A stretch of DNA of 64,000 bases from positions 684,001 to 748,000 of the forward strand of contig JAQFVV010012419.1 in the NCBI GenBank assembly GCA_028023455.1. Direction: 5' to 3'. The notes below the pieces were generated by a model. The model was not told where the DNA came from, searched no databases, and was given only the letters and a program-made list of their open reading frames with translations. How positions within the stretch are numbered: position 1 is the first letter of the stretch; each line of letters begins with the position of its first letter. Source of the DNA: Epiperipatus broadwayi (taxonomy: Eukaryota > Onychophora > Udeonychophora > Euonychophora > Peripatidae). Position numbers and translations under genes: made by a program. Below, one piece after another: positions 49,470 to 60,860 of this stretch.

Positions 49470-50129
49470 TTATAAAAACATTTCCAAATGTCTTACATGC
49501 TCTTTTGGATTTTTATATGCAATTAAGACATCATCCATATAAATAGTCACCAAACTCTTGATTTTGGGTGATAATACTCTGTCCAGGCACTTTAGCAACC
49601 CTGCCCCACTGTTCCTTAATCCAAATGGCATTCTGTTAAATTGGTAAGATATGCCGTTATTTCTGAAGGCCGTATATTGGCGGTCTGTTGGGTGTAGTTT
49701 AATCTGCCAATAACTGGCCATCAGATCTAATGCCGAAAAGATTTCTTTACCATGGAACCTATTCAATAATTCGTTCATCGGTGGAGGCACATTTTGTCAG
49801 CTGTGTGATTCTATTAAGCGATCTCGCATCTAAGCATAACCTAACTGAGCCATCTTTTTTTTTATCACCAATGGGTTGTTATAAGGTGATGATCCCTTCA
49901 TTATAATTCCCTACTCTTCCAACTGCAACAATTGTTTTTCTACTTCCGTTCGATATTCATAAGGTATCGGATACGATCGGGCCTGACATGGCGTGTCGTC
50001 TATGATCCTAATTCGATGTTCATACCCCTTAATTATCCCCAGTCTATCTGAAAAATTTTCACTATACTTCTCTAGTAATTTGTTGTCTTTTCCCATCCTT
50101 CTCCTTGCTCCCTCTCTGTCTTGCTTCAT
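49470..50129 (-). pseudogene. Gypsy-3 reverse transcriptase
   Basis: The first piece (50129-49911) has TPCQARSYPIPYEYRTEVEK, the entry to the RT domain. After a frameshift the second (49790-49470) has FSALDLMASYWQIKLHP (first catalytic Asp), FNRMPFGLRNSGAGLLKCLD and TIYMDDVLIAY (YMDD box). The gap between them has CLDAR-type sequence in another frame near 49830. Domain order and motifs are Ty3/gypsy type, close to gypsy-1. It is the better preserved of the two RTs around the active site. Confidence 0.85.
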
Positions 50130-50275
50130 ATACTAAATATTTCTTTTGGCAGTGTCTTTTCTTTTGATTTAAATTCTATTTCCCCTTCACATGTAATACT
50201 GCCTTCTTTATAGTTAAACACTGTTTCATACATAAAATCTGACCCTAACATCACATCATGTGAGTCCCTTCAATA

Positions 50276-50614
50276 TCAACAAAGTAAGTTGTATGACTCT
50301 TTCCCACTCTTATTCGTACCCATACTTGTTTTCTCTAGTTGGGCCTTTTTATTATTGGCCAAAGTTACTAGGGACTTCCTCAGTGGTAGAGTTTGAATGT
50401 CATGGATTTGTTGTATCATCTGAGTGTATACGGTATCAGACATGACTGATATTTGACTACCAGTATCAAACAATGCATGTACTTCAATTTTAACCCATAC
50501 TGTAATTTTCAGGCGTTCTTGGGATGCAAACTTTATGGTCTCCTTATCCCATTCGCAAATCAGATTGTTTACTCCTTTCGTTTCACCTATCGCTTCAATA
50601 TCTTTATACTTCAT
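50276..50614 (-). pseudogene. Gypsy-3 aspartic protease
   Basis: ALFDTGSQISVMS is the D-T-G active site. About 60 residues further the frame ends at 50276 in SYNLLC, before the polymerase. It is the first recognisable domain after the 5' LTR, because gag is absent. The upstream part (KGVNNLICEWDKE) resembles the linker before the gypsy-1 protease. Confidence 0.8.
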
Positions 50615-50830
50615 ATACTTTACTTGATTTCTACTCTATTATTTATCTCTTATTAATACATTTGCCAAAGCTGCTCCCCCTGCTGTCACTTTACCTTATG
50701 AGCTACTTTATTTCCATCATTTTGCCTAATCTTTTTTTTTAAACCTACATACACGAAACAAAAACCCCATAAAACTCTTTTATATTTAAACTTTTATTTA
50801 CTCCTATCTCAGGATGTGGTTATTGTCAAA

Positions 50831-50849
50831 GCCTCAAGTTGGGCCACCA
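50831..50849 (-). promoter_or_regulatory. Gypsy-3 primer-binding site
   Basis: Immediately after the 5' LTR end on the minus strand (one base spacing) comes TGGTGGCCCAACTTGAGGC. A TGG start pairs with the CCA end of a tRNA, as expected for minus-strand priming. The tRNA identity cannot be settled from memory. Confidence 0.65.
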
Positions 50850-50850
50850 T

Positions 50851-52059
50851 TGTAATGTCCACTTCTCTATTAGGGTTTTCTACAAGTTAACTACACGTAC
50901 TCAGTGACCAAATTACATCCTATCTATTAAATTTGTTTTGTCAGACAATTCAGTAAGATTTAATGGACATAATTATTTTACTGGTCACACAACACCCTTT
51001 TAACTAATGTAACTACTAAAATAATGGGATCATGTAAGCCGGCTTTTAATTTATTTGAAAGGCGCCAATCCACTGGCCAAATCATCTTTATTTATTTAGT
51101 TACGACAAAATTATTTGGAATCTCTGGAGGATTGTGTTTCAGCACAGCGTTGGCAATTTATTTGAACTATAATAATGTCGAAGTTATAAGAAATTTAGAA
51201 CTATAAGAATCAATAACAATGTAAGTCATATTTTACTTTATTAACACAAAACAACACATTAATATGATCGAAAGAATAAAATATAAAAAAACACACAAAG
51301 ATTAAAACCACAGCTAATATTTGTTTCTCTTATTTGTACGACTCATGGTGACGGAGAGTTCAAGAAAGTGTTCACTAATATTTGATTTAATAAAGTTACT
51401 TACCGGTAAGTTTGAATGTTCATGTACAGGATTTCTAAAGTTGACCATGCATGAATTTCTTTAGAATAGATCTACTGTCACTCAGGTAGTTCATGACATA
51501 GGTACAAAGCAACTCCAGCAAATGAACTGCTACTCCTCGCACATCTTAATACTTCAGCCTATTAGTAATAGTAGTTTGGCCCACTTTCATAATTTCTTCA
51601 CGTTTATTTTTTTTTACTCATTTTTCTGCAGGAAGGACGATCTAAAAAGAAGCTGCCCCACACTACATGTTATTCCCTTTTTCTTTCTGCGCAACTCCTC
51701 CGTTGACACCTGTCAATGTGTACCAAATTTAAAAGAATTTATCCCACAAAGTCTTTTTTTTTTCTTGGTTGCCATCTTTAATTACTGAAGGAATGCTACA
51801 ACTTTGTTTCCATACTGCTGATGGCTTTGTGATAACGGTTTGTTTTACTTTTACAAAATACAAAGTAGTTTCCTTTTTTGTTTCCATTATACTTTTTACA
51901 TTCTTTTTTTTTATTTCTTTTAACATACATAAAAAATATCTATACCCATATTGTTTAAACTAATTGATCACATATATAAAAATATATTTTTCATTAGTAA
52001 TTTATCAATTTAATTTTTAAATTGCCAACGCTATTTGTACTAGAATAAAATACAGTACA
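50851..52059 (-). repeat. Gypsy-3 right LTR (5' LTR)
   Basis: 1209 bp, same ends and order as 46134-47386. Several short open frames (51024-51206, 51522-51788, 51769-51963) are accidental. Confidence 0.85.
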
Positions 52060-52359
52060 ATATATGATTTATCCAAAACAGGCCTAGAAGGAAAAACATT
52101 CAGGTAAGCAATGATTTATTCTGATTTTGATAAAACACAAAACTAGTATGTTTACATTAATGATCGTATCACCTGATTACCAAAAACTATTCTGGAAAAT
52201 AAAAAAGGTATCAGTTACATGGATTAAGGATGGCAAACTTTTTTACAGAAATGAAGGCAAATATTGTTAATCACACATTGACCTTTTATAAGTTTTATAT
52301 TTTTTGGTATATATATTTTACTCTCTGTATATGTGTGAACATGTCTATATGCACATTTG

Positions 52360-52690
52360 TATATGTATGGAAAGATGTGTTAGGAGTAACAAGAGATCAA
52401 AAACAAAATGCAAGGGTGAGAACACAAAATGGTTTTATTGATGTTATAGAGTTAAGAGACTGAATTGGAAGTGGGATTGACATATTATTCGAAATAGTAA
52501 TAAGATGGACAGTTGAAATCTTAAACTGATACCCAAAAGATGGCATAAGATCTAGAAAGATATCATGTGTAAGATGAAATAAGGAAGCTTTCTGATAAGA
52601 TTTAGAGAAAAGAGATCAAAAAATTGGATTAAACTCAGTGTGACCATCCTGCATAGAGTCAACAATGATTGAAACAGTCTACAAGTGTAT
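52360..52690 (+). pseudogene. Non-LTR retrotransposon remnant, C-terminal tail
   Basis: The frame at 52366-52463 reads VLGVTRDQKQNARVRTQNGF then IDVIELRD. This is the conserved block after the RT of many LINEs (LG.t..D..rN..ir..tg..di.e...k.kW.GHi.R). The continuation is readable in other frames as WD, HIIRN, KRW and KNWIKL, with stops. It probably belongs to the jockey/RTE-like group of tails. It is separate from the endonuclease fragment that starts at 53047, which is in the wrong order to be the same copy. Confidence 0.5.
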
Positions 52691-53046
52691 TTACTTTTAT
52701 TATCGATTTTGATATTATCCTTTCTTTATTGTTTATGGATTTTTTGAATAACATTCAAATCTTTGGTAATGAGTTTAAATTGTAAAATTCTGTAAAGGAA
52801 TGGAGAAATAAAATTGTAGCATTTTTTGTTAACAGGAATTGCTTCAGTTATGCTTATAATTTTTTACACTTAAATATTAGAAATATTATTAAGCATTGAG
52901 ATAAATTCGTAATGATTTTAAAGTTTTAACTGAAGCAAATTTAAAATACGAGGAAATTTATTTATATAACCTTTAATATTTGAAATACAGGTAAACTTCA
53001 TATATCTCAAGTTTAATTGTAATTATAGAGTATTTGAGCACAGACT

Positions 53047-54400
53047 TTGAAGTTCCCTTCAGATATCCACTCTATCTCAAATAAACTTTGTAAGAAATTC
53101 CTCTTTTGTAAAAATAATAAAGAAGGCATTATGCCATTTATTAAAAAAAATATTTTTGTGGATGAAATAATTAATACAACTTTTCACTTTGAATCTGTAA
53201 CTATTGATTTTATATATAACAACATAATCCACACTTTATTATCTAGAGAATTATACAGAGATAATCTAATCATAATTTCCTAATACAAGAACTAAAATAT
53301 TACTTCATAATATTAGTTTACAAAATAAAAACTATTTGTGATAATGGATGATTTAAACATTGACATTTCTAAAGAAGGTAGCAAAGATATATAGGGTTAT
53401 AAAGATTTATTAGCTAATTACAGCCTCATTAATCTGGTAAAAGATTATACATGAGAAGACATTATTAAGTGTTGTTAATATCTTAGTATTGATCATATTT
53501 GCAGTAATGGTGATCTAGAATGTTTTTACCATAGTAGTAGAAATTAAAGTAGTTGATCATTAATACTCTACTTTAGGATAATAAAGTATTTAAAAAAAAA
53601 ATGATAACCGCAATTTCAAGATATTAATACAATTGGAATAGTTTATTTGATATTGATAATGTCAGTAATTTATATAATAAATGTGTTGATTTGATGAAAA
53701 GTGCTTATAAAAAATGTAAAAACGTTTCTACAGCATAATTGGATTAATGACAAACTCTTGATTGTTATTAATGTGAAAATATCTGCTAGGAGCAAAAAAA
53801 AATTTGTCATAATAGATTGTTCTCATTTAACGAATATAAAGTTTTTAGAAATAAGGTTAATAGCCAAATTAAAAAAAAACCACTTTATTATGAAAAAACT
53901 TTTAATTCCATTAAAAGTGATATGAGAAAAATATGGACTGAAGTTATCTTCATATATAAAAAAAAACTTAAGAAAATTTTGATAAAAATGAGTCTTTTAT
54001 TAGCAATAAATTTTACCTTGATAAGAATTTATTTATTGCTAATTTTAGATAAAATAAGTGTACTGCTGTCTCTGAATGTCAATAAACAAAACAAGAAAAT
54101 ATTAAAATAACTATATAAAAACAATTTCTTGTTCTTGATACTGGTCCTATGCAGTTGCATGCAATAATAAATGGAATAAACTGTAAAATAAGTTCAGATA
54201 TTGATATAGTATTAGAATGTCTAATTTTATGGCAATATATTAATCTTCATTATTAATAGTTATTCTTGAAAATAAATTTCCTGACATATTAACAATTGCT
54301 ATGATTGTCTTTCAAAAAACTAAGTTAAAAGTAACTTTAATAATTAAGACCTATTGCTCATCTTTCTGTATTTAGGATGATTGATAACACTATTAAATAT
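53047..54400 (+). pseudogene. Non-LTR retrotransposon remnant: endonuclease to RT start
   Basis: The first frame (53047-53283) has IMPFIKKNIFVDEI and HFESVTIDF, the central strands of the APE-type endonuclease of CR1/L2-like LINEs. Then, with stops, VIMDDLNIDISKEGSKDI (the usual GDFN box degraded to DDLN), YKDLLANYSLINLVKDYT and SIDHIC (the catalytic SxxDH region). From 53760 on comes the linker (EYKVFRNKVNSQIKKK, LYYEKTFNSIKSDMRKIW) typical between endonuclease and RT, and IIKTYCSSFC near 54340 fits the first RT motif. The rest of the RT is missing; a hairpin MITE lies just downstream. The enzyme would nick target DNA. It is dead by several stops. Confidence 0.65.
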
Positions 54401-54538
54401 TTTTTTAATTGCAATTATGGGTTATTGGAAGAAGTATTACTACTCTTCTAAAGGACTTAACAAATACTATAAACTCTGTCTTAAATGACAAAAATATATT
54501 GTTACTAATTTCCTTCTTTTCTGAGCCAAAACAATATC

Positions 54539-54705
54539 TGGTAAAATGAAAATACACTCAGAAAAAAAATACTTTTTTAATATTTACATTTATTATTGCC
54601 TAGCATGAATGATATAGTAAAAATATATTGAAAACATGCTAGGCAGTAATACAACTAAATATTCTTTAAAAAACTACTATTTCTGTGTGTATTTTCATTC
54701 TACCA
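54539..54705. mobile_element. Hairpin (fold-back) MITE, 167 bp
   Basis: The left half (starting TGGTAAAATGAAAATACAC) is the imperfect reverse complement of the right half (ending GTATTTTCATTCTACCA), with inner arms GCCTAGCATG / CATGCTAGGC and a loop of about 30 bases. The whole element folds on itself. No target duplication is clear in the A/T-rich flanks. Confidence 0.75.
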
Positions 54706-54929
54706 AGTATGTACTTTTTATAAATTTTAAAAAGCTTCGGATCTTATTGATCATGCTTTCTTCTTTTCATATTTAGAAAAATAAAAAACCCATGGCAAAA
54801 TTTTAGATTTAATAAAATACTACTTACAGTTTAGATCTTGTATTCTTATTTCTCTTTATCCTCTATGCATTGATTATTACCACATAGAATTAAAATTAAT
54901 AACCCACTTTTCACTTTATACAATACATA

Positions 54930-55000
54930 TTATTTTCTTAAAATAATTTTATTTTTTTACAGTCCAGCAATCTTCTTCAGAATACTTAAATATGTATGAC
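54930..55000 (-). mobile_element. Penelope-like 3' tail fragment
   Basis: On the minus strand TATTCTGAAGAAGATTGCTG (54963-54982) followed by GACTGTAAAA matches the PLE terminal hairpin seen at 31730. How far the copy extends to the right (up to about 55440) is unclear. Confidence 0.4.
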
Positions 55001-56930
55001 CACATAGGAAATATTTTACTATAATTATATCTAAATATACAAATTAATATTTTAATTATATTTGTACAAATACTCATATATCTTAAAAACTTTTCATCTT
55101 AAAATGATATCGTTTTATTTAATATTTATATACTTTTAAATATATCCTTTTTATTAATGTTTACCATTATATTTTAATTATTAAGCAACCATTTAAAATT
55201 TAAATTCATGTACTAAAATCATGAAATACTTAATTTAAATCAGTCTTTTTAATTGCCAAACTTCATCAAATAACCAAATTTTAAATATTTCAACTCTAAA
55301 TAATAACTCCCTCTATATTTATATTTTGTAACTATTACGCTCTAATTTATTTTATGTCACTTTTTAATATGCCAGTAAAATTTTAAACCTAAATCATTAT
55401 TGAACCATTCATTATTAAAGGCTGTCTTAAGGATTTAAAATTATAGCAAATGTATATCACACACCCTTTTGAGAGCACATTAACCCTGAAGAAAATTTGC
55501 TTCTGTGAATTTTCTTCTTCATCCATTTCTCTTCATCATTGAGGATTTCTATATGATTTCCAAATATTGTTTAAATTTCATATAAAGATATTTCCTTGTG
55601 TGCAAAAATTAATCAAAAATTTTTCAATGTGAAAATAAGTTCTTTCACATCATTACTTAACCAATTTCTCTATTTATTTTCACCTCCTATTCTCATTATT
55701 AGTTTTGCTCATATTTAGATTCTTCTTGTAACTAAGTTCAGTTCATCACTTAATTAAATTTACCTCACAGAAAAAACTTCAAAAATCAATGACCCAGCTT
55801 TTAAAATTTAACTCTAATCTTTTAAAACTATATTGTCTTAAAACAGGAGACCAACTTGTTTCTATATTATTTTCACACCTTCTTTAGTATCTCTGTAACA
55901 GAATAATCCAGTTTATTCCATCAATATTTAATTTCATCTAAATATCTCAATGATAATTCTTACAATTCTAATGATATTTTTTTAATTCTAAGCTTTATGT
56001 TATATAAATATTCAAAATTCTGATTACTTAAGAAACATGAAAAATTAAATACATAATCTTTCACCATAAGAATTATAAATTATTCTGCATATTAACAAAT
56101 TTTCTCAAATTCTTAAACACTTCCAAAGTAATCTGATCTTGAGAATTTCAATTCTCATTCATATCTCTCCTCTTCTTTCATTCTCAATCTTTGTCATACT
56201 TGTTTTCTCTTTATACCAACACAGGTTTGTAATATTTATTATATAAATTATATTCCTTTTTTTTTCAATAGATATGCAATTTTTATAGGAATTTATTTAT
56301 TATTTACTTCATGAATTAAGATTCCTGTAAACTTTATTTTCCCAGTCACATGGATTAATTTGATTAAGAATTATGACATTTCAAAGCTCTTTTATGTATA
56401 TATACAGTAAGAAGGATTAATAGACAAATTTTATTATCAGATCATTTTTAGTTGCTTCTAAATAAATTTACTAAGAATTATTGTATGTCATGGAGATGTT
56501 TGACCAATATTTGACCATTATTTTGAATATAAAGAGTTCAAAAATCTTAAACTATTTTTTCATTTTGTAAAATTTCCACTTTAACTTAATGAAAGAATAA
56601 CAATCTTTAATAACTAAAGGTGTTCTACAATGATTTTCAGCGAAAAAAATCTGTTTGATTAATTGGATGGTCAACCTACTACTGGGTTCAACCATTCAGG
56701 TGATTTTTATTTCTATCAACCACTTTATATCTATTATAATTGTGGATATATCCTTGAAAACCTTTGACTAAATTAACAATCCTTTATTCAATTTTGTACT
56801 TCTCCATTATGTACTTGTCAAGAACCATGAGCAATATGTCATTTTGGATTCATATAGAAAAAAACATGTTTATTGAGAAACACAACAAATCCAATAATAG
56901 CTGTCAAAGTTCATTTAATTAAGTTAATCT
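55001..56930. other. AT-rich stretch without a recognised gene
   Basis: No supported exon or repeat. One small palindrome (GAAGAAAATT...AATTTTCTTC, 55491-55530) is present. Confidence 0.5.
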
Positions 56931-57082
56931 TCAAACATTACCAGTATAAATATCACACCTGATGCTGGATAATAGGAATTGTATCACAAATATATCTGTT
57001 GCAGCAAGAAATATTCCTGCGATTAATTTTCCAGGTGTATAAATGAATAGACGAAGGACATCTTCAGCCACATGCATTTGCT
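56931..57082 (-). CDS. Gene A, candidate third exon (unknown protein)
   Basis: The minus-strand frame is open for 49 codons to TGA at 56931: QMHVAEDVLRLFIYTPGKL then IAGIFLAATDIFVIQFLLSS. It joins in phase to the exon at 59516-59595 (one base plus AG gives Glu). It lacks stops for an unusual length here and has helical, HEAT-like amphipathic composition. The acceptor (GATTAACATAAAG) is weak, which lowers confidence. A donor inside (ATCAG|GTGTGA near 56962) is an alternative end, in which case more exons follow. Confidence 0.4.
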
Positions 57083-57494
57083 CTTTATGTTAATCACTTT
57101 CTGGAAGATATACTGATGTTAATAGCAAAGACTTTTATCATCTATGGAACACAGATTATCACTACAGTATGTCATTTTCATGATAGACATTACAGAATTA
57201 CAAATTATTTAAATGGCAATCATCCTCTCTCTACAAAGAAATCTTTCCATTAATCTTCACACATTTTCTTATATTTTTTAATGATCTCATTTACTTTAAC
57301 AGAATATCATTTTAACCTAAAAACTTAATTCTTACCAACTTCAAGATCATATATGCTAAAATCAATTCCTTTTCCCTTCTATAGTTCTTAACCCAATCAC
57401 ATAATGGCAACAAAGTGCTATATAAGAAACTCTTATCATTTAAAAAAAAAAATAACATTTATTTTATTGGTCTATATCTTGACTAATATTAGCA

Positions 57495-57747
57495 TGGTTG
57501 TAGCTAAACGTCAGAACAGATATAATAGGAGTATACCTAGTTTACGATATAAAATTATTTCAAAGACATTCTGAAGAAATGCAATGTTGATTATTCCACT
57601 GATATGCTAAGAAAGAAAAGAGTATATTGGAGAACTAAATATTTCCGAGAAAAGTTTTATGCTGACGAAATCAATAGACAGCATCACAAAATATCAAACA
57701 GAAAAATGGATCAGCTTAGTTCACGGATTGGTTTGAAGTCATAGCAA
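57495..57747 (+). pseudogene. Unknown basic ORF in two frames
   Basis: A frame from ATG at 57495 (MVVAKRQNRYNRSIPSLRYK) stops at 57573. An overlapping frame (57553-57747) continues for 64 codons with strongly basic, helical sequence (KKCNVDYSTD, RVYWRTKYFREKFYADEINR, KISNRKMDQL) to TAG. Both are less AT-rich than the flanks. Together they look like one coding sequence broken by a frameshift, perhaps a processed pseudogene or a transposon piece in the intron of gene A on the opposite strand. No family recognised. Confidence 0.35.
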
Positions 57748-58194
57748 AACTCATTTTTAATACAACTTTCCTCTTTTAATTGGAGTTAGAAGAGCCATAC
57801 TCATTACTAAATGGCAGATGTATGTATCTTTCCTATTTCAAATTACCTAAGCAATATCTGAATACCAAATTGTTAAAGTATGTAACACCCATAGTGAGGT
57901 TATATTAAAATACATACAAACTAATATTATGCACATACTTAAATAGCCATTTTTACTGGAGAGGGAGTGCACATGGACACATTCTGAATGACTTATTAAA
58001 AATCCTGGTATCAAATATGACTTGTTCACACATTTTATCTTATCTACAAAAATATAACATTTAAGTAAAACAAAACAACTTTTATTCACTTCAACAATTT
58101 ATATACATCTTGTAAACTTGTTTTCCAAACCTAGATGAACACAATTCTGTTATATATTGTTTTTTTATCAGTGAACTCTTATCTCAACTCCTCT

Positions 58195-58510
58195 CTCATT
58201 AAGCTTACATTTCAGGAACCTTTATTCATCAGGCGAGATATTAAACAAGTGACTCTCCATGCCCATGTTTTCAGAGGCGGTTGTCTTGCTTATTGTTAAT
58301 GTATCTTCTCATCTCCATTCCACTATATCATACCCTTTACTGCAGAAACTCAGACCCCCCTCTCTCACTCTATATGGATTTCAAGATCAACATTTACTCA
58401 TCGGGTGAGATGTCAACCCTGTTGCCCCAGATGTTATTCTTGCTTCAGGGCATCTCCTCATTTCTACTCCACCACATCACAACCATCCATCATTGCAGAA
58501 ACTGAGATAA
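58195..58510. repeat. Diverged tandem duplication of about 165 bp
   Basis: Two copies share, in order, CATC(A/G)GG(C/T)GAGAT, CTTGCTT, ATCTC(C/-)TCAT, CCA(C/-)TCCAC, CATCA(C/T)A and TGCAGAAACT(C/G)AGA (58227-58352 and 58397-58507). They are the most GC-rich bases in this part. The plus-strand open frame 58281-58505 spans both copies but has no splice or homology support. Confidence 0.5.
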
Positions 58511-59515
58511 TTCTCTCATGAACAACTTCATAAATCAGGAGAGCCTGAATTTCTGTTCATGTTGACAATTTGATGTTACTTCAAAATTCTCTTTGTAATT
58601 CTTCTACTAATCCAGACTCTTACCTTTCTTTGCTTAATTTATCTCTCTTCTCTGTATTGATAATTCTTCTGAAGCATCTATTCTTCTGTCAGTAATTATA
58701 ATTATCAAATTTCATCTTATTAATTATCTCATTTGAATTCCATTTATTTTCTATTAAAACTAAATCATATTTAAAAAGAACTTTTTAATTGATAACAGAT
58801 CTACAATTTTTTCACAAAAGGCTTGTTTAAATGTATCATATGATTACACTTTCAGAGCATTTCGTTTTCTTATTATCTTTTTCTTTTATTCATTTACTTC
58901 CTTGTAAGAAAAAATATTGGTTATGAGATTAAAGATGATATTCTAATAATCATAACATAAAAAAAGTTCATGGGCAAAATTCTAGATATTTTAAAAACTA
59001 AACTGATAAACAAGATTGTTAAATTTGAGGAGAGACTATCTGTATCATAATAACATCTAGTTTAAACAATGAGTAACATCAATGGACACTAAGACCAGTT
59101 TGTTCCATGGTTATCAATTATATATTGTAGTTATTTCCAAAGCTTATTAATTGACTTTAGTAATTAGCTCCAGAAATTAAAATGTAAGGCAATGAATAGT
59201 TATTAAATTTAAATCATCTACATATCTCTTCACTTTCAGGATGTTTAATTGGTATAAACCTTTTACTAAAAATGGTAATCATTTGCATAACAAGTATTTT
59301 TTTTGTCAAACAAATAATACTCTTAACAATGTGATTATTAAAAAAATATTTTATTTTACTATACATTGATTATATTATCTCTCTTTCAGCTAAAAAAATA
59401 AGTTGAATGAAGAATATTGTCAAGGTTAAAGGGACCTATTAAAAAATAAATAAATAAATAAATAAACAAATAAATCTTTAAAATCCTTATATTGTATATA
59501 ATCAATTCATCATAC

Positions 59516-59595
59516 CTCTCTGAGGAATATCTGCCAGAATGCTGTTCAAGTATTTCTTTCCCAAATCATGGGAAGCTTCAAAGCGTGTCAACTCA
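59516..59595 (-). CDS. Gene A, second exon (unknown protein)
   Basis: On the minus strand the acceptor TTTTTATCTCATTAG ends at 59596 and the donor GAGAG|GTATG begins at 59515. The 80-nt exon is open in the frame set by the upstream exon (AG+T gives Ser): ELTRFEASHDLGKKYLNSIL then ADIPQR, ending in phase 1. Both splice sites are good, and the residue mix is typical of a cytoplasmic helical protein. I do not recognise the gene. Intron 1 is 193 bp (59596-59788), intron 2 about 2.4 kb. Confidence 0.65.
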
Positions 59596-59788
59596 CTAAT
59601 GAGATAAAAACAGTGAAAATTAAATGAACATTTGTGGGGGGAAATCCAAAGTAATTATACTATTAAAAAAAAATTAATTTAAAGATAATCACTGAGATTT
59701 AATAAACACAAGCGTAATGAGACAAAGACAGTAGGGATAAGCATACCAAAATAATTAGCAATGGTTAGTAGAAAAAATCTATTCTTAC

Positions 59789-59880
59789 CTATCGGAAAAA
59801 CTAAATTTTTTAATTAATTGTTCTGCAAGATTTTCCAGCAAAGGTTCTTGATGAAGTTTGATAAATTGTTCTCGGCAAAT
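59789..59880 (-). CDS. Gene A, first visible exon (unknown protein)
   Basis: On the minus strand the acceptor TTTTTTGTGTGTGCAG ends at 59881 and the donor GATAG|GTAAGA begins at 59788. The 92 nt read ICREQFIKLHQEPLLENLAE then QLIKKFSFSD and leave two bases, which the next exon completes. Two good splice sites plus phase agreement with 59516-59595 make this pair the best supported host coding sequence in the right half. Upstream exons should lie beyond 59881 on the minus strand but were not found. Confidence 0.65.
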
Positions 59881-60418
59881 CTGCACACACAAAAAACAAC
59901 CATTTGCAATTATTAATATCATATTACAAAATATATATTAATGACCAAGAGTATAAACAGTAGATTTCAGTTTTCAAATGCAAAAGGATGTGGATAACAT
60001 TAAGAAATTCTGATGGGAACCAGAGTACTTACAAATCAGACTAACAATTTTAATATATGATGAAAGTATCATATTTATTTGTGATTAATATTTTTTAGTT
60101 TCTTAATACCAATGGCATGATGGTGTTAAAAATTACTTACAAATGAAGATAGATTTCATAATTAAAATCCACTAAACTGATTGTTTTGAAGATTCTACCA
60201 TTTTCAAAAAAATAACACTGATGTTAAAATATGGTTATTCAAAGTAATTAACCCAAATTCAAAAACTTTTGCAAACTTGATTATGAATAAATGAATAAAA
60301 ATAAGACATTCAAGGAATCAAGAATAGTGCAAATCCAGTATTTCCTACAAGTTCAATTTTCTGGAAATCAACCATGGAACCAAATATGATCATTTGATTT
60401 CCTTGATTTTATTCACAG

Positions 60419-60485
60419 TAATTTCTTCGAAGAAAGATGTCAGTTACTGCATTCTGAAATAGATTTTGTTGATTACACTTCATAA
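60419..60485 (+). CDS. Possible short terminal exon, weak
   Basis: The acceptor CCTTGATTTTATTCACAG ends at 60418, followed by 21 open codons (NFFEERCQLLHSEIDFVDYT) to TAA at 60483. Good acceptor, but very short and without a partner exon. Confidence 0.2.
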
Positions 60486-60636
60486 AAAATATAACACCCT
60501 GAAGATTAATTCAAATTAATGGCCAGTCATAATCAAAATTTGGAAGAACTTTTAAACATTTAGCACACTCCTTTCTCTACTATTGACTATATAATACTGT
60601 TATTTCAATAAGTAATATCATAAAACCTTTTTGGGG

Positions 60637-60638
<2 letters not shown>

Positions 60639-60685
<47 letters not shown>

Positions 60686-60860
60686 GAGAAAATTTTTTTC
60701 CAGGGGGGGATTATAAAGGGAAAAAAAAAAAGGGGGAAAAAATTTTTAAAAAAATTTTTAAAAAACACACAAAAAAAAAAAAATATATTTTTTAAAAAGT
60801 TATATATAAAAAAAATTATATAAAAAAAAAGAATAAAAACACTTAAAGTGTAAAAAAGGG
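60639..60860. repeat. Extreme low-complexity block, long homopolymers
   Basis: A run of about 40 T follows GGGGGG, then come A, G and T homopolymers with almost no mixed sequence. No coding. This pattern is common where a consensus was called through poor reads. Confidence 0.7.

Larger units (their letters stand above)
46134..52059 (-). mobile_element. Gypsy-3: LTR retrotransposon lacking gag
   Basis: Two LTRs (46134-47386 and 50851-52059; both start TGTAATGTC and end CAGTACA on the plus strand) bracket a 3.5-kb interior on the minus strand. ATATAT flanks both sides (46128-46133, 52060-52065), so a 4-6 bp target duplication is present. The order on the minus strand is primer-binding site, protease, RT, RNase H, integrase. 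Only about 240 bp separates the 5' LTR from the protease frame, so gag is missing. Pol is related to gypsy-1 but its LTRs are different and shorter. Frames are broken. Confidence 0.85.

Noticed and set aside
56675-56700. tRNA B-box-like GGGTTCAACCATTC
   Set aside because: No A box at the right distance and no cloverleaf could be drawn.
58281-58505. 74-codon plus-strand frame
   Set aside because: It spans two copies of a diverged direct repeat and has no splice signals or recognisable motif.
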